From Rosistilla oblonga (GTDB lineage Bacteria > Planctomycetota > Planctomycetia > Pirellulales > Pirellulaceae): a stretch of DNA of 64,000 bases. The notes beneath the pieces are model-generated. The model was not told where the DNA came from, searched no databases, and worked only from the letters and a program-made list of their open reading frames with translations. The position numbers were made by a program, and so were the translations under genes. The DNA lies in assembly GCF_007751715.1 (NCBI RefSeq), contig NZ_CP036292.1:2604001-2668000 (forward strand). The letters run 5' to 3'. Every line of letters begins with the position of its first letter. The first letter of the stretch is position 1. Below are positions 33,472 through 43,184 of this stretch, piece by piece.

Positions 33472-35841
33472 CTATTTCAGTTCCACCTTGAAACGGTTGA
33501 TCGTTCCATTGAACGCAAACGGTCGTTTGTCGTAGTAGTTCAGCGATACGGTCGAACCGAGATCCGTGCCGACGTCGAAGGTTTCACTCGCCGAGAATGC
33601 GGCGGGGACCGTACGAGCGAGTTCGACTTGCCCGACTTGCTTCCCGTCGACGATCAGGGTCGCCGTGCCACTTTTGCCCGGCCCCGCGATCGTCGTCTCA
33701 ATCTCGATTTGATGTTTACCAGCATCCAGCGGCTGGCGGCTGCGAGCTTCATACTGTTCGATGATGAACAGGTTGTACAGGTAAACAAGATGTCCATCCT
33801 CTAGGTACACCGTCACTCCGCCGCCAGCGCCGCCGAGTGCATAAAGCACGCCGTTGGCTTTCTCGGGAACTTCGAGATCAATCGTGATCTTATTGCTTTG
33901 GCGGCCGATACCCGGCGCAGCGAACTCCGGCATTCGCTTCGTGTTGGCGGTAAAGTTCCAACTTTTGTAAGCGGTCTTCACGCGGTCTTCAGGGTGCAGC
34001 CGCAGCCATAGTCCTGCTCCAATTGGAAAGTCGTTGTTGTCTTCTGCCAGCGCCAGAAACTGTTTCTTCAGTTCTTCGAGCTTCTGAGGTTGGTCCGCCG
34101 CTAGGTTGTTGGCTTCTGAAAAATCTTCGCTGATGTTGTAGAGCTCCCATTCATCCGAAGCAGAATCCCACTTCGCAACGCGAGGAACCGATGCCGGTGT
34201 GTTCCACGGAATGAACGGGCCAAACGCACAGGCAACCCAGCCGTCCTTGTAGATCGCGCGGCTGCCGTTGTTGTCAAAGAACTGGACGTCCTTTTTGGTT
34301 TGTGCATCGCCGTCAGTAAAAGTGTAAGCGAGACTCGTGCCGTCGATCTCGATCTGGTCCAGACCATTGACGGTCCGCGGCGGAGTGATCCCCAGTATTT
34401 CGTAGATCGTCGGTGCGATGTCGACGACGTGATGAAACTGGTCGCGGATCGTTGTGTCGGGTTTGATCCCCTTTGGCCACGAGACAACCATTGGATTCCG
34501 AGTGCCGCCGAAATGTGAGGCGACCAACTTGGTGGCTTTGAATGGAGTACTGCCGGCCCAAGCCCATCCCGAATGATACATGTTGTCCGTCTTGGGCGAG
34601 CCCAACGCATCGAGTCCGCCGATCTTGTCGAGTGCAGCAATTTGTTGTTCGACGGTGTTGGGAATATTGTTCTGCGCAAGCAACTCACTGATCGAACCTT
34701 CCTGTCCTTCGGCGCTCGATCCATTATCGCCCCAGATGTAGAAGATCAACGTGTTATCGCGCAGCCCACGTTCCTCCAGTCCGGCAACCAATCGGCCGAC
34801 CTGCGCGTCGGTGTGTTCGGCGAAGCCAGCGAAGATCTCCATCCCACGACGTTGAAATGCGAGCTGGTCTTCGGGGATGTCTTCCCACGCGGTCATCGTG
34901 GGGTCGCGCGGCGTGAGTTTCGTTCCTGGAGGAATGATCCCCATTTCGAGTTGTCGTTGGTGAACGCGCTCGCGGTAGGCATCCCAACCGTCGTTGAACT
35001 TGCCTTTGTATTTGTCGGCCCACTCGGGAAAGATATGGTGTGGACCATGGACTCCGCCGGATGCCCAATACATCAAAAAGGGTTTGTCGGGAGCAAACGC
35101 CTGTTGATCATCGAGCCACGCGAGCGCCTTGTCGGTCAAATCTTCGGTGAGGTGATAGCCTTCATCTTCCGGCGGTTCGACGGCGTCGTAGTTTTCGACC
35201 AGTCGCGGTTCCCACTGCGATGTTTCGCCGGCCAGGAAGCCATAAAAGTATTCGAAGCCGTAACCGTTGGGCCAGCGATCCTTCGGGCCGATCGAAGTCG
35301 TTTCTGTCGCCGGGGTGTTATGCCATTTCCCAAACGCGGAGGTGTGATATCCATACTGTTTCAGCACCTCGGCAAATGTAGCGGCCGTCTTGGGGATAAC
35401 ACCTGTGTAACCGTCGAAGGCAACCGCCCGTTCGGCGATCGTCCCCGAAGATACACGCGTGTGGTTCCGCCCCGTCAACAACGCAGCTCGAGTAGGCGAA
35501 CAGATCGATGTTGTGTGAAAGGCGTTGTATCGCAGTCCTTCGTTCGCAAGCTTGGTCAACGTCGGCGTGTGGACCTCCCCACCAAAAGTCTCCGAGATTC
35601 CAAAGCCCACATCGTCGACAAGCACAACTAAGATATTCGGCGAATCCTTGGGCAATCGTTGCGCAGGCTCGGGCCATTTCATCTGCGAATCTTGCAACCG
35701 AGGTTTCGTGACGCTCTTCATTTCCTGCGGAGGAAACGGAAGAACCGATCCGTCATCGGGAGGAGATTGCGAGAGGAGTTGGTTCGGTTGGATCGCTGCG
35801 AGCAAGCTCAGGAAACCGGCACAGAATAGAGTTCTTATCAT
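33472..35841 (-). CDS. Formylglycine-dependent arylsulfatase, secreted
   Basis: A 789-residue exported sulfatase. Signal peptide ends near residue 25. The metal-binding aspartates are D76-D77 (LVVLVDDVGFG), and the modification motif is CSPTRAALLTGR with C114 as the formylglycine precursor. FGKWH and the GDNGSSAEG motif complete the active site. The C-terminal ~150 residues form a jelly-roll-like beta domain (GVTVYLEDGHLVYLYNLF). It resembles the large aryl- and carbohydrate sulfatases of the S1 family that remove sulfate from polysaccharides in marine planctomycetes. The substrate is unknown. The second sulfatase starts upstream on the same strand with a 111-base gap, so the two may form one transcript. 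Confidence 0.95.
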   Translation of the reverse strand: MIRTLFCAGFLSLLAAIQPNQLLSQSPPDDGSVLPFPPQEMKSVTKPRLQDSQMKWPEPAQRLPKDSPNILVVLVDDVGFGISETFGGEVHTPTLTKLANEGLRYNAFHTTSICSPTRAALLTGRNHTRVSSGTIAERAVAFDGYTGVIPKTAATFAEVLKQYGYHTSAFGKWHNTPATETTSIGPKDRWPNGYGFEYFYGFLAGETSQWEPRLVENYDAVEPPEDEGYHLTEDLTDKALAWLDDQQAFAPDKPFLMYWASGGVHGPHHIFPEWADKYKGKFNDGWDAYRERVHQRQLEMGIIPPGTKLTPRDPTMTAWEDIPEDQLAFQRRGMEIFAGFAEHTDAQVGRLVAGLEERGLRDNTLIFYIWGDNGSSAEGQEGSISELLAQNNIPNTVEQQIAALDKIGGLDALGSPKTDNMYHSGWAWAGSTPFKATKLVASHFGGTRNPMVVSWPKGIKPDTTIRDQFHHVVDIAPTIYEILGITPPRTVNGLDQIEIDGTSLAYTFTDGDAQTKKDVQFFDNNGSRAIYKDGWVACAFGPFIPWNTPASVPRVAKWDSASDEWELYNISEDFSEANNLAADQPQKLEELKKQFLALAEDNNDFPIGAGLWLRLHPEDRVKTAYKSWNFTANTKRMPEFAAPGIGRQSNKITIDLEVPEKANGVLYALGGAGGGVTVYLEDGHLVYLYNLFIIEQYEARSRQPLDAGKHQIEIETTIAGPGKSGTATLIVDGKQVGQVELARTVPAAFSASETFDVGTDLGSTVSLNYYDKRPFAFNGTINRFKVELK

Positions 35842-35952
35842 TACGTTTTCCCGAAGCTCTTGAATCGTATTAACAACAGGTAAGGAACTCGCCGCCGACG
35901 TCAGGGTGTGAGGCAGAGGCGAGCGAGGAATCGCGGATCGCGCTGCGGCGAA

Positions 35953-37548
35953 TTACAGCCCGACGTCTTTGGGTGGATACTTTTTGAAGGTCGCAGCATG
36001 TTGCTTAAGCTTCCCAAGGACCGTTGCCAGGAATGCATTTCGGCGGTGGCCGACTGGCATCTGTTCCTTCGGGTCGATGTAGAGGTTGAACAGCCACGGT
36101 GCTAGTCCAACATCCTGTATGGTCGCGTAGTCGATATGCATGTGCGTCGATTCGGGAAGTGCAACCTTAAGGTGTACTTTATATTCCCGCATCCGGCAGG
36201 CCATCAGTTCCGTGCCCCACCAAAAGTAGACGGCTTCACGTTGGGAATGACCTTCGTCGTGAAGCAGGAACGAAGTTTGATCGATGAAGTCGTAATACCG
36301 ATCGGTTGGCAAGGTGTCGTGTTTGACACCACCGACGTTAAGGGCGACGCCGAAGAGATCCATCAGGTCGAACAGGTCATCGCTTTCGCGGCCCGGTTCG
36401 ATCATTCCTTTCCAGTAGGCGATGCCGGGAACCCGGACACCTCCTTCAAACGTGGTCCCCTTCGCGCCACGAAACGGCGTGTAGCCCGCGTCGGGCCATC
36501 CATCCATCTGCGGGCCGTTGTCGCTGGTGAAGAAGACGAACGTGTTCTCCAGCACGCCCGCCTCGTCTAAGGCTTTGATGATTTCACCGACGTGCAGATC
36601 GACTTCCGCAACGGCTTCCTTGTAGAAGTACTTCGCGGCGCTCAGAGACCCGAGATCTGGGTTGGGAAAGTTGTCGCAGTGAACCTTCATGAAACAATGT
36701 TCGATGAAGAAGGGCTTGTCCCCTTTGGCCAACTCTTTGATCTTCTCAATCGTGAAATCTGCCAGGACCTTTTCGGCTCGCCCCATGTCTTCGAGCGATT
36801 GCACCTGTGCAAGCTTCTCGGTGCGGCCCCCCTTGAAACCGTGGGTGAGGTGATTGTCAGGCGCGATCGCCTCGAAGGCCCGCATTCGTTCCGGATCGTT
36901 GACGAGATCGGGGAACCGGCGGGAATCGAACCGTTGGGAGATCTCCTTCTGCGCCGGGTAGTAGCCGTAATATTCATCGAATCCGATATCGTGCGGCCGC
37001 ATTCCCTCGGGTTCTCCCACATGCCATTTACCGGTGAGCATCGTGAAATAGCCGGCGTCGCTGAGCAACCTTGCCAAGCTCACTTCGTCCGCCCAAGGAT
37101 TCTTGGTGAGTTTGTCGCCCGCTAGGATCGGCCGCGTCAATCCGGTTCGGTGAGGGAGTCGCCCTGTCAGAATCGCCGAACGCGTTGGCGTGCATGTCTG
37201 TTGCGAATAACAACTGGTCAGCTTCAGCCCTTCCCTCGCCAAGCGATCGATATTCGGAGTCGCTGCACCGACCGCGGCACCGCCGCCATAACATCCCGGG
37301 TCGCCGTATCCCATGTCATCGACGACCAACCAAAGAATATTCGGCTTTCGGCCTGTCTCCATCTTCAGCTTCGCAAGCTTCGTCGCAACAACGTCGTCCT
37401 GATCCGAACGTGGTATCGCCGGTTCGAAGTTGTCCGCGGTTCGCAAGGTGCGATCCAGATTGGGCTTTTGACCGAGTCCGACTGAAACCGGTCCCAACAA
37501 TATCAATCCCAGCAACGTCGAAGTGGCGATCGGGTAAACAGTTCTCAC
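35953..37548 (-). CDS. Formylglycine-dependent arylsulfatase, secreted (second copy)
   Basis: A 531-residue S1-family sulfatase with signal peptide (residues 1-26). Active-site landmarks are LWLVVDDMGYGDPGCYGGG (D77-D78), CTPTRSAILTGR with C119 as formylglycine precursor, LTGKWH, and FTSDNGPQMDG. The length and motif GCYGGG put it near classical arylsulfatase A-like enzymes. It shares little beyond family motifs with the next gene downstream, so the pair are paralogues of different subfamilies, not a recent duplication. Maturation requires a formylglycine-generating enzyme, which is not in the window. Confidence 0.95.
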   Translation of the reverse strand: MRTVYPIATSTLLGLILLGPVSVGLGQKPNLDRTLRTADNFEPAIPRSDQDDVVATKLAKLKMETGRKPNILWLVVDDMGYGDPGCYGGGAAVGAATPNIDRLAREGLKLTSCYSQQTCTPTRSAILTGRLPHRTGLTRPILAGDKLTKNPWADEVSLARLLSDAGYFTMLTGKWHVGEPEGMRPHDIGFDEYYGYYPAQKEISQRFDSRRFPDLVNDPERMRAFEAIAPDNHLTHGFKGGRTEKLAQVQSLEDMGRAEKVLADFTIEKIKELAKGDKPFFIEHCFMKVHCDNFPNPDLGSLSAAKYFYKEAVAEVDLHVGEIIKALDEAGVLENTFVFFTSDNGPQMDGWPDAGYTPFRGAKGTTFEGGVRVPGIAYWKGMIEPGRESDDLFDLMDLFGVALNVGGVKHDTLPTDRYYDFIDQTSFLLHDEGHSQREAVYFWWGTELMACRMREYKVHLKVALPESTHMHIDYATIQDVGLAPWLFNLYIDPKEQMPVGHRRNAFLATVLGKLKQHAATFKKYPPKDVGL

Positions 37549-38210
37549 GTGTTGGCTCTCAGGTTGGCGGATGCGGTCGAGATATGCTCGCGGATTTGAA
37601 AAGTTGCGATTGCCGATGACCGCTGTTCGACAACGAGGAATGAGCCGGCATGAGTTACCGATCTCATGGAACGAAGGTACAAACCGTGAACGATTCGCAG
37701 GGCTTGTTGGATCGATGTATCGCTGGAACGATTGCTTTATATCTTTCCAGAACCTGATTTACTACTTCTAGCCAAACACATTTGCTGCCGATGCGTCCGG
37801 TCGACAAAGTGATTCCGGCAAAGACATGCCATCCGAGGCAAATTCTAACTGTCACAGTGCCGAATCCCGCGGGATTGAATTTCTGTTTAATTTCGCAAAG
37901 TTTTCCCTAAGTCGTTTCGCCAACGATGTTTGCGACGGCACTTCCAACCGTTTGCTGTCTGAAATCGCAAAGTGGACGCACCGCGATCTCCTATAATCGG
38001 GATAAGCGGGAAACTTCCGATCGGTGCGTCGATTGCGCCCCTCGGTTTTGTCGACCGCCTGTCGGATGACGGGCGACTGCGAACTGCTTCGCATTCTCCG
38101 GCAACCGACGTCCTGCCGCCGTGAATCTAGTCTTTGCCCGCCGCAAGTAATCCAAACGACGAATTTTCGCGGGTGGGACTTCAAGCTTTTGCGCATTTGG
38201 GAGATTGCAC
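37549..38210. other. 662-base divergent gap between sulfatase and prkA operons
   Basis: No gene recognised. A TATAAT hexamer occurs at 37992-37997 on the plus strand, 213 bases before prkA, but without a good -35. The gap must hold promoters for both directions. Confidence 0.4.
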
Positions 38211-40163
38211 ATGGCCACCACAAACCGAACGGACATCGTTCAGCTTTATTCCGAGAGCTATTCGCAACACAAACAAGTCCGACTCTCTTTAAAGGAATAT
38301 CTCGAAGCCGCCGGGAGCGATCCAAGCCTCTACGCATCCGCGTCGGAGCGGATGGTCAAGGCGATCGGCGAGCCCGAACTGATCGATACGTCCAACGACC
38401 CACGGCTGGGCCGGATCTTTATGAACCGGACCATCAAGTCTTATCCCACGTTCAAGAGCTTCTACGGATTGGAAGAGACGATCGAGCGGATCGTCGGTTT
38501 CTTCCGCCACGCCGCCCAAGGCCTAGAGGAGCGTAAGCAGATCCTTTATCTGTTAGGCCCCGTCGGTGGCGGCAAAAGTTCTTTGGCCGAAACGCTGAAA
38601 CGGTTGATGGAAAAGCAACCTGTTTATGTGCTGTGCGCCGGCGACGAGATCAGCCCGATCTACGAGAGCCCGCTGGTTCTGTTCGATCCCGTCACGATGG
38701 GATCGGTGCTGGAAGAGGAATACGGCATCCCACGCCGCCGCTTGGCGGGTTACATGTCCCCCTGGGCGATCAAGCGGCTGGATGAATACGGCGGCGACAT
38801 CTCCAAGTTTTCCGTCGTCCGCGTGACGCCGTCGGAGCAGCGTGGCTGCTGCGTGGCCAAGACTGAACCGGGCGATGAGAACAACCAGGATATCTCATCG
38901 CTTGTCGGTAAGGTCGACATTCGCAAGTTGGAATACTTTGGCCAGGACGACGCCGACGCCTACTCCTACACCGGCGGCCTTAACCGCACGACGCAGGGGC
39001 TGTTGGAATTTGTCGAGATGTTCAAAGCGCCGCTGAAGATGCTGCATCCGCTGCTGACCGCGACTCAGGACGGGACTTACGTCGGCACCGAAAACGTCGG
39101 CGCGATGCCTTACCAAGGGATCATCGTCGCCCACTCGAACGAGTCCGAGTGGGAGACGTTTAAAGCGAACCGCAGCAACGAAGCTTTCCTTGACCGGATC
39201 TGCGTCGTCAAGGTTCCGTATTGCTTGCGAGTGACCGAAGAGACGCAGATCTATCGCAAATTGATCCAGAACTCGCAGCTGGGGAACGCTCCGTGCGCTC
39301 CCGATACGCTGGAGTTGATGTCGCAGTTTTCGGTCCTGACGCGTTTGAAGGAGCACGAAAATTCGAGCCTGCACGCCAAGCTGCATGTCTACGACGGCGA
39401 GTCATTAAAAGATACCGACCCGCAGGCGCGGACGGTCCAGGAATACCGCGACGCCGCGGGCGTGACCGAGGGGATGGACGGGATCTCGACCCGCTTCGCC
39501 TACAAAATCCTCTCGGAGACTTTCAATTTTGACAACGAAGAGGTGGCTGCCGACCCAGTCCACCTGATGTACGTGCTGGAACAGTCGATCCGCCGCGAGC
39601 AGTTGCCCGAGGAGACCGAACAGCGGTACTTGGAGTTTGTCAAAGAGGAATTGGGAACGCGGTACGCCGAGTTCATCGGCAACGAGATTCGCAAAGCCTA
39701 TCTCGAGTCGTACCACAGTTACGGCCAGAATCTGTTCGACCGCTACATCTCGTACGCCGACGCCTGGATCGACGACCAGGACTACAAGGATCCCGACACC
39801 GGCCAGTTGATGGACCGCGATGTCTTGAACGAGGAACTGGAGAAGATCGAACATCCCGCGGGGATCGGCAACGCCAAGGACTTCCGTTACGAAGTCGTCA
39901 AGTTTGCGCTGCGGGCTCGCGCCAAGAACAACGGGCGGAATCCCGATTGGACTTCGTACGAAAAGATTCGCGAGGTGATCGAGAAGCGGATGTTCAGCCA
40001 GATCGAAGAGCTGTTGCCAGTGATCAGCTTTGGCGCCAAAAAGGACAGCCAAGCTCAGCAGAAGCACAGCGAATTTGTCGACCGCATGACGCAGCGTGGC
40101 TACACCCCACGCCAAGTCCGCCGCTTGGTCGATTGGTACATGCGGGTCAGTAAATCGAGCTGA
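38211..40163 (+). CDS. prkA: PrkA-type AAA+ serine protein kinase / stress ATPase
   Basis: A 650-residue cytosolic protein. ATG 38211 is chosen because MATTNRTDIVQLYSESYSQH fits the family start; the ORF extends only two codons further. The AAA domain has Walker A GPVGGGKSS (about residues 119-127) and the PrkA N-terminal region (PRLGRIFMNRTIKSYPTF); the C-terminal PrkA domain follows (KKDSQAQQKHSEFVDRMTQR). In Bacillus and E. coli (YeaG) it acts in sporulation or starvation responses. It heads a three-gene cluster with YeaH- and SpoVR-type genes, the usual arrangement. Confidence 0.96.
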   Translation: MATTNRTDIVQLYSESYSQHKQVRLSLKEYLEAAGSDPSLYASASERMVKAIGEPELIDTSNDPRLGRIFMNRTIKSYPTFKSFYGLEETIERIVGFFRHAAQGLEERKQILYLLGPVGGGKSSLAETLKRLMEKQPVYVLCAGDEISPIYESPLVLFDPVTMGSVLEEEYGIPRRRLAGYMSPWAIKRLDEYGGDISKFSVVRVTPSEQRGCCVAKTEPGDENNQDISSLVGKVDIRKLEYFGQDDADAYSYTGGLNRTTQGLLEFVEMFKAPLKMLHPLLTATQDGTYVGTENVGAMPYQGIIVAHSNESEWETFKANRSNEAFLDRICVVKVPYCLRVTEETQIYRKLIQNSQLGNAPCAPDTLELMSQFSVLTRLKEHENSSLHAKLHVYDGESLKDTDPQARTVQEYRDAAGVTEGMDGISTRFAYKILSETFNFDNEEVAADPVHLMYVLEQSIRREQLPEETEQRYLEFVKEELGTRYAEFIGNEIRKAYLESYHSYGQNLFDRYISYADAWIDDQDYKDPDTGQLMDRDVLNEELEKIEHPAGIGNAKDFRYEVVKFALRARAKNNGRNPDWTSYEKIREVIEKRMFSQIEELLPVISFGAKKDSQAQQKHSEFVDRMTQRGYTPRQVRRLVDWYMRVSKSS

Positions 40164-40224
40164 CCCGTGGGTCGTCGTTCCGTGATCTGTGCCGCCTTCA
40201 TTAGTTCGCAGGGAGATTATCGCG

Positions 40225-41520
40225 ATGCACGTAGTCGATCGTCGTCAAAATCCAAAAGCGAAAAGCCTTGGCAATCGCCAACGTTTTCTGCGGCGGGTGA
40301 AGTCGCACATGCGGAAGGCATTTGCCGAATCGATTCGGCAGCGGAAGATCGCCGACCTCGAAGGAGGGCAAGAGGTTTCGATCAGCTCCAAAGATCTGCA
40401 CGAACCGACGTTCCACCACGATCCCAAAGTCGGGCATCGCGATTACGTGCTTCCCGGCAACCACGACTATCGCCCCGGCGACGAGATCGAAAAACCGAGC
40501 GGTGGTTCGGGCAGCGGATCGGGGGGCAGTGCCGATGGCGACGGAGAGGACAGTTTTGTCTTCGCCCTGACTCGCGAGGAGTTTCTGGATCTGTTCTTCG
40601 AAGATCTGGAGCTGCCCAACCTCGCCAAGCGGAAACTGAAGTCGATGGCTTCTCCATCATGGGTCCGCGCCGGGTATTCGACCGATGGTTCGCCGCAGCG
40701 GCTGAATAAGCGCGAGACGATGCGCCGCAGTCTGGCTCGCCGGATCGCCTTGGGCCGGCCAAAGCTTGCTGAAGTCGAAGCGTTGCAGGCCGAATTGCAG
40801 CAGGCGGAGACCGCGGGAGACGCCGACGAGATCGCCCGACTGCGGAAGCTGATCGACGCGCAGCAGACTCGGATGCGAGCGGTTCCCTATCTGGAGACGG
40901 TCGACCTGCGTTACAGCCGCATCCAACGGGTCCCCAAACCGACGACACAGGCTGTGATGTTCTGTTTGATGGACACGTCGGCGTCGATGACCGAACAGCT
41001 GAAGGACATGGCGAAGCGGTTCTATATGTTGCTGCATCTGTTTCTGAAGCGGCACTACAAAGCGGTCGAACTCGTCTTCATCCGCCACACCTACACGGCT
41101 CAAGAAGTCGATGAGCAGACGTTTTTCCATGGCCGCGAGACGGGCGGCACCGTCGTTTCGTCGGCTCTCGAAGAGATGTTGAAGATCGTCAAACAGCGGT
41201 ATCCGGTCGAGGACTGGAACATCTACGCCGCCCAAGCTTCCGACGGGCACAACTTCGATCACGACATGCCGCAGACGCTGCGTCTGTTGGAACAAGAGAT
41301 CCTGCCGATCTGCCAATATTACGCTTACATCGAAGTCAACGACGACCAATGGCCGGGGGATAGCGTCCTGTGGCACGGCTACTTTCCTTTGGTCGATCGT
41401 CACGACAACTTCGCTCAAGCGGAGGTTGCCACGGCCAGCGAGATATTCCCCGTCTTTCGCGATCTGTTCGACAGCAGGCAACGTTCGGGCTCAAGCACCA
41501 AACCGCGGGTGGATCGATGA
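40225..41520 (+). CDS. yeaH: YeaH/YhbH family protein (DUF444)
   Basis: A 431-residue protein. The ATG at 40225 has AGGGAG about nine bases upstream. The N-terminus (DRRQNPKAKSLGNRQRFLRR) and the VWA-like segment with a MIDAS-type start (MFCLMDTSASMTEQLKDMAK) are typical of DUF444. A Gly/Ser-rich linker (GGSGSGSGGSADGDGED) lies at about 95-111. In E. coli YeaH partners with the YeaG kinase. It is 61 bases after prkA and its TGA overlaps the spoVR ATG. Confidence 0.95.
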   Translation: MHVVDRRQNPKAKSLGNRQRFLRRVKSHMRKAFAESIRQRKIADLEGGQEVSISSKDLHEPTFHHDPKVGHRDYVLPGNHDYRPGDEIEKPSGGSGSGSGGSADGDGEDSFVFALTREEFLDLFFEDLELPNLAKRKLKSMASPSWVRAGYSTDGSPQRLNKRETMRRSLARRIALGRPKLAEVEALQAELQQAETAGDADEIARLRKLIDAQQTRMRAVPYLETVDLRYSRIQRVPKPTTQAVMFCLMDTSASMTEQLKDMAKRFYMLLHLFLKRHYKAVELVFIRHTYTAQEVDEQTFFHGRETGGTVVSSALEEMLKIVKQRYPVEDWNIYAAQASDGHNFDHDMPQTLRLLEQEILPICQYYAYIEVNDDQWPGDSVLWHGYFPLVDRHDNFAQAEVATASEIFPVFRDLFDSRQRSGSSTKPRVDR

Positions 41521-43061
41521 ACAAACGGCACGGCAAGCTTTTATACAGCGGGTCGCAGTGGGACTTCCGTCTGCTGCACCGCGTCTACGATGCTGTCGAA
41601 GAGATCGCCTTGGGCGAACTGGGGCTGGACGTCTATCGCAACCAGATCGAAGTCATCACGTCCGAACAGATGCTGGACGCTTACGCGGCGATCGGGATGC
41701 CGCTGCTGTACCGCCACTGGTCGTTTGGCAAGCGTTTCGCCCGCGAGGAATTGCTGTACCGCAAGGGAGCCCAATCGCTGGCGTATGAATTGGTGATTAA
41801 TTCGCAGCCCTGCGTCTCGTACGTGATGGAAGAGAACACGATGACGATGCAGACGCTGGTGATCGCTCACGCAGCGTTTGGCCACAATCATTTCTTTAAA
41901 AACAACCACCTGTTCCGTCAGTGGACGCGAGCCGATCGCGTGCTGGATGAACTCGCGTATGCAAAGAGCTACATTGCCGATTGCGAGCAGCGGTATGGAT
42001 TTGCAGAAGTCGAATCGCTGTTGGATTCCGCTCACGCGCTGATGTCCCACGGCGTCAACCGCTACGCCACGCGGCGTCGTTCGCCGCGCGAACAGCAAGC
42101 GCGCAGCGAAGCCCGCCGCCAGCATCTCGAATCGACTTACAACGACTTGTGGCGGACCGTCCCGACCGAATCGAGCGACGCAAATGAAGTGCGGTCCATC
42201 GAACAAGATGAAAACGACATCGAAGCGGCAGCGTTGGAGCTTCCCGAGGAAAATCTGTTGACCTTCCTCGCCAACCACGCACCAAAATTGAAGGACTGGC
42301 AGCGGGAGGTGCTGCGGATCGTTCGCACGCTGGCTCAATATTTCTACCCGCAGCGACAGACCAAGATGATGAACGAAGGTTGTGCGACCTTTGTGCACTA
42401 TGAAATCATGAACCGCTTGAACCATCGCGGTCAGATCGACGAGGGATCGATGCTGGAATTCCTGCACATGCATTCGGCGGTCGTCGCCCAACCGAATTTC
42501 GATTCCCGCGGCTTCGGCGGAATCAATCCCTACGCGTTGGGTTATGCCATGGTCCGCGATATCGCCAGGATCTGCGACGACCCCGACGACGAAGACCGCC
42601 AATGGTTCCCCGAGATCGCCGGGAAGGGGCGTTCGCTGGAAACGATCCGCGACGCTTGGGAACACTATCGCGACGAGAGCTTTATCCTGCAGTACTTGAG
42701 CCCGCGGTTGATCCGCGAGATGCGGTTGTTCAAAGTCAGCGACGACGCCGACGACGAACATATGACGGTCACCGCGATCCACGACGAATCGGGATACCGC
42801 GAGGTCCGTCGCCAATTAGCCGCCCAATACGACATCTCCAAGCAGGAACCCGATATCCAGATCAGCGACGCCAACCTGAAAGGGAACCGACGATTGGTCC
42901 TGACCCACCGCGTGCGCGATGGCAAGCTGTTGGAGAAATCCGAAGCCAATCGGATCTTGCGGCATCTGGCAAAACTGTGGGGCTACCGCGTCCGGATGGT
43001 CGAAGTCGACGCCGAGACTAAACGTCCACTCAGCGAATACGACGCCGTCTCGATGCCGTAA
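41517..43061 (+). CDS. spoVR: SpoVR family protein
   Basis: A 514-residue cytosolic protein. The ATG at 41517 overlaps the yeaH stop (ATGA), so I take it rather than the longer open frame. Family motifs are YSGSQWDFRLLHRVYDA, HAAFGHNHFFKNNHLFRQWT and NEGCATFVHYEIMNRLNHRG, a possible metal-binding set of His and Glu residues. SpoVR is needed for spore cortex formation in Bacillus, but here, in a non-sporulating lineage, it marks the conserved PrkA-YeaH-SpoVR stress module. Confidence 0.96.
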   Translation: MNKRHGKLLYSGSQWDFRLLHRVYDAVEEIALGELGLDVYRNQIEVITSEQMLDAYAAIGMPLLYRHWSFGKRFAREELLYRKGAQSLAYELVINSQPCVSYVMEENTMTMQTLVIAHAAFGHNHFFKNNHLFRQWTRADRVLDELAYAKSYIADCEQRYGFAEVESLLDSAHALMSHGVNRYATRRRSPREQQARSEARRQHLESTYNDLWRTVPTESSDANEVRSIEQDENDIEAAALELPEENLLTFLANHAPKLKDWQREVLRIVRTLAQYFYPQRQTKMMNEGCATFVHYEIMNRLNHRGQIDEGSMLEFLHMHSAVVAQPNFDSRGFGGINPYALGYAMVRDIARICDDPDDEDRQWFPEIAGKGRSLETIRDAWEHYRDESFILQYLSPRLIREMRLFKVSDDADDEHMTVTAIHDESGYREVRRQLAAQYDISKQEPDIQISDANLKGNRRLVLTHRVRDGKLLEKSEANRILRHLAKLWGYRVRMVEVDAETKRPLSEYDAVSMP

Positions 43062-43103
43062 AGAAGCAGCTAGCATCGAGTGCTTTCGTTTATTCAACGA
43101 AGC

Positions 43104-43172
43104 GTAGTGGACGAGGTTACGAGTCCCAGCGATTTGGTCTGATGCAAAAGGACTCGTAACCTCGTCCACTAC
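43104..43172. terminator. Perfect 23-base inverted repeat between convergent genes
   Basis: Arms 43104-43126 and 43150-43172 are exact reverse complements (core GACGAGGTTACGAGTCC) with a 23-base loop. It lies between spoVR and the Hsp70 gene and could end both transcripts; it may also be a dispersed repeat. Confidence 0.65.
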
Positions 43173-43184
43173 GTCCCGCCGATT

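Noticed and set aside
37852-38337. 161-residue minus-strand ORF upstream of prkA
   Set aside because: It overlaps the prkA start, lacks motifs and a ribosome site, and reads like chance coding.
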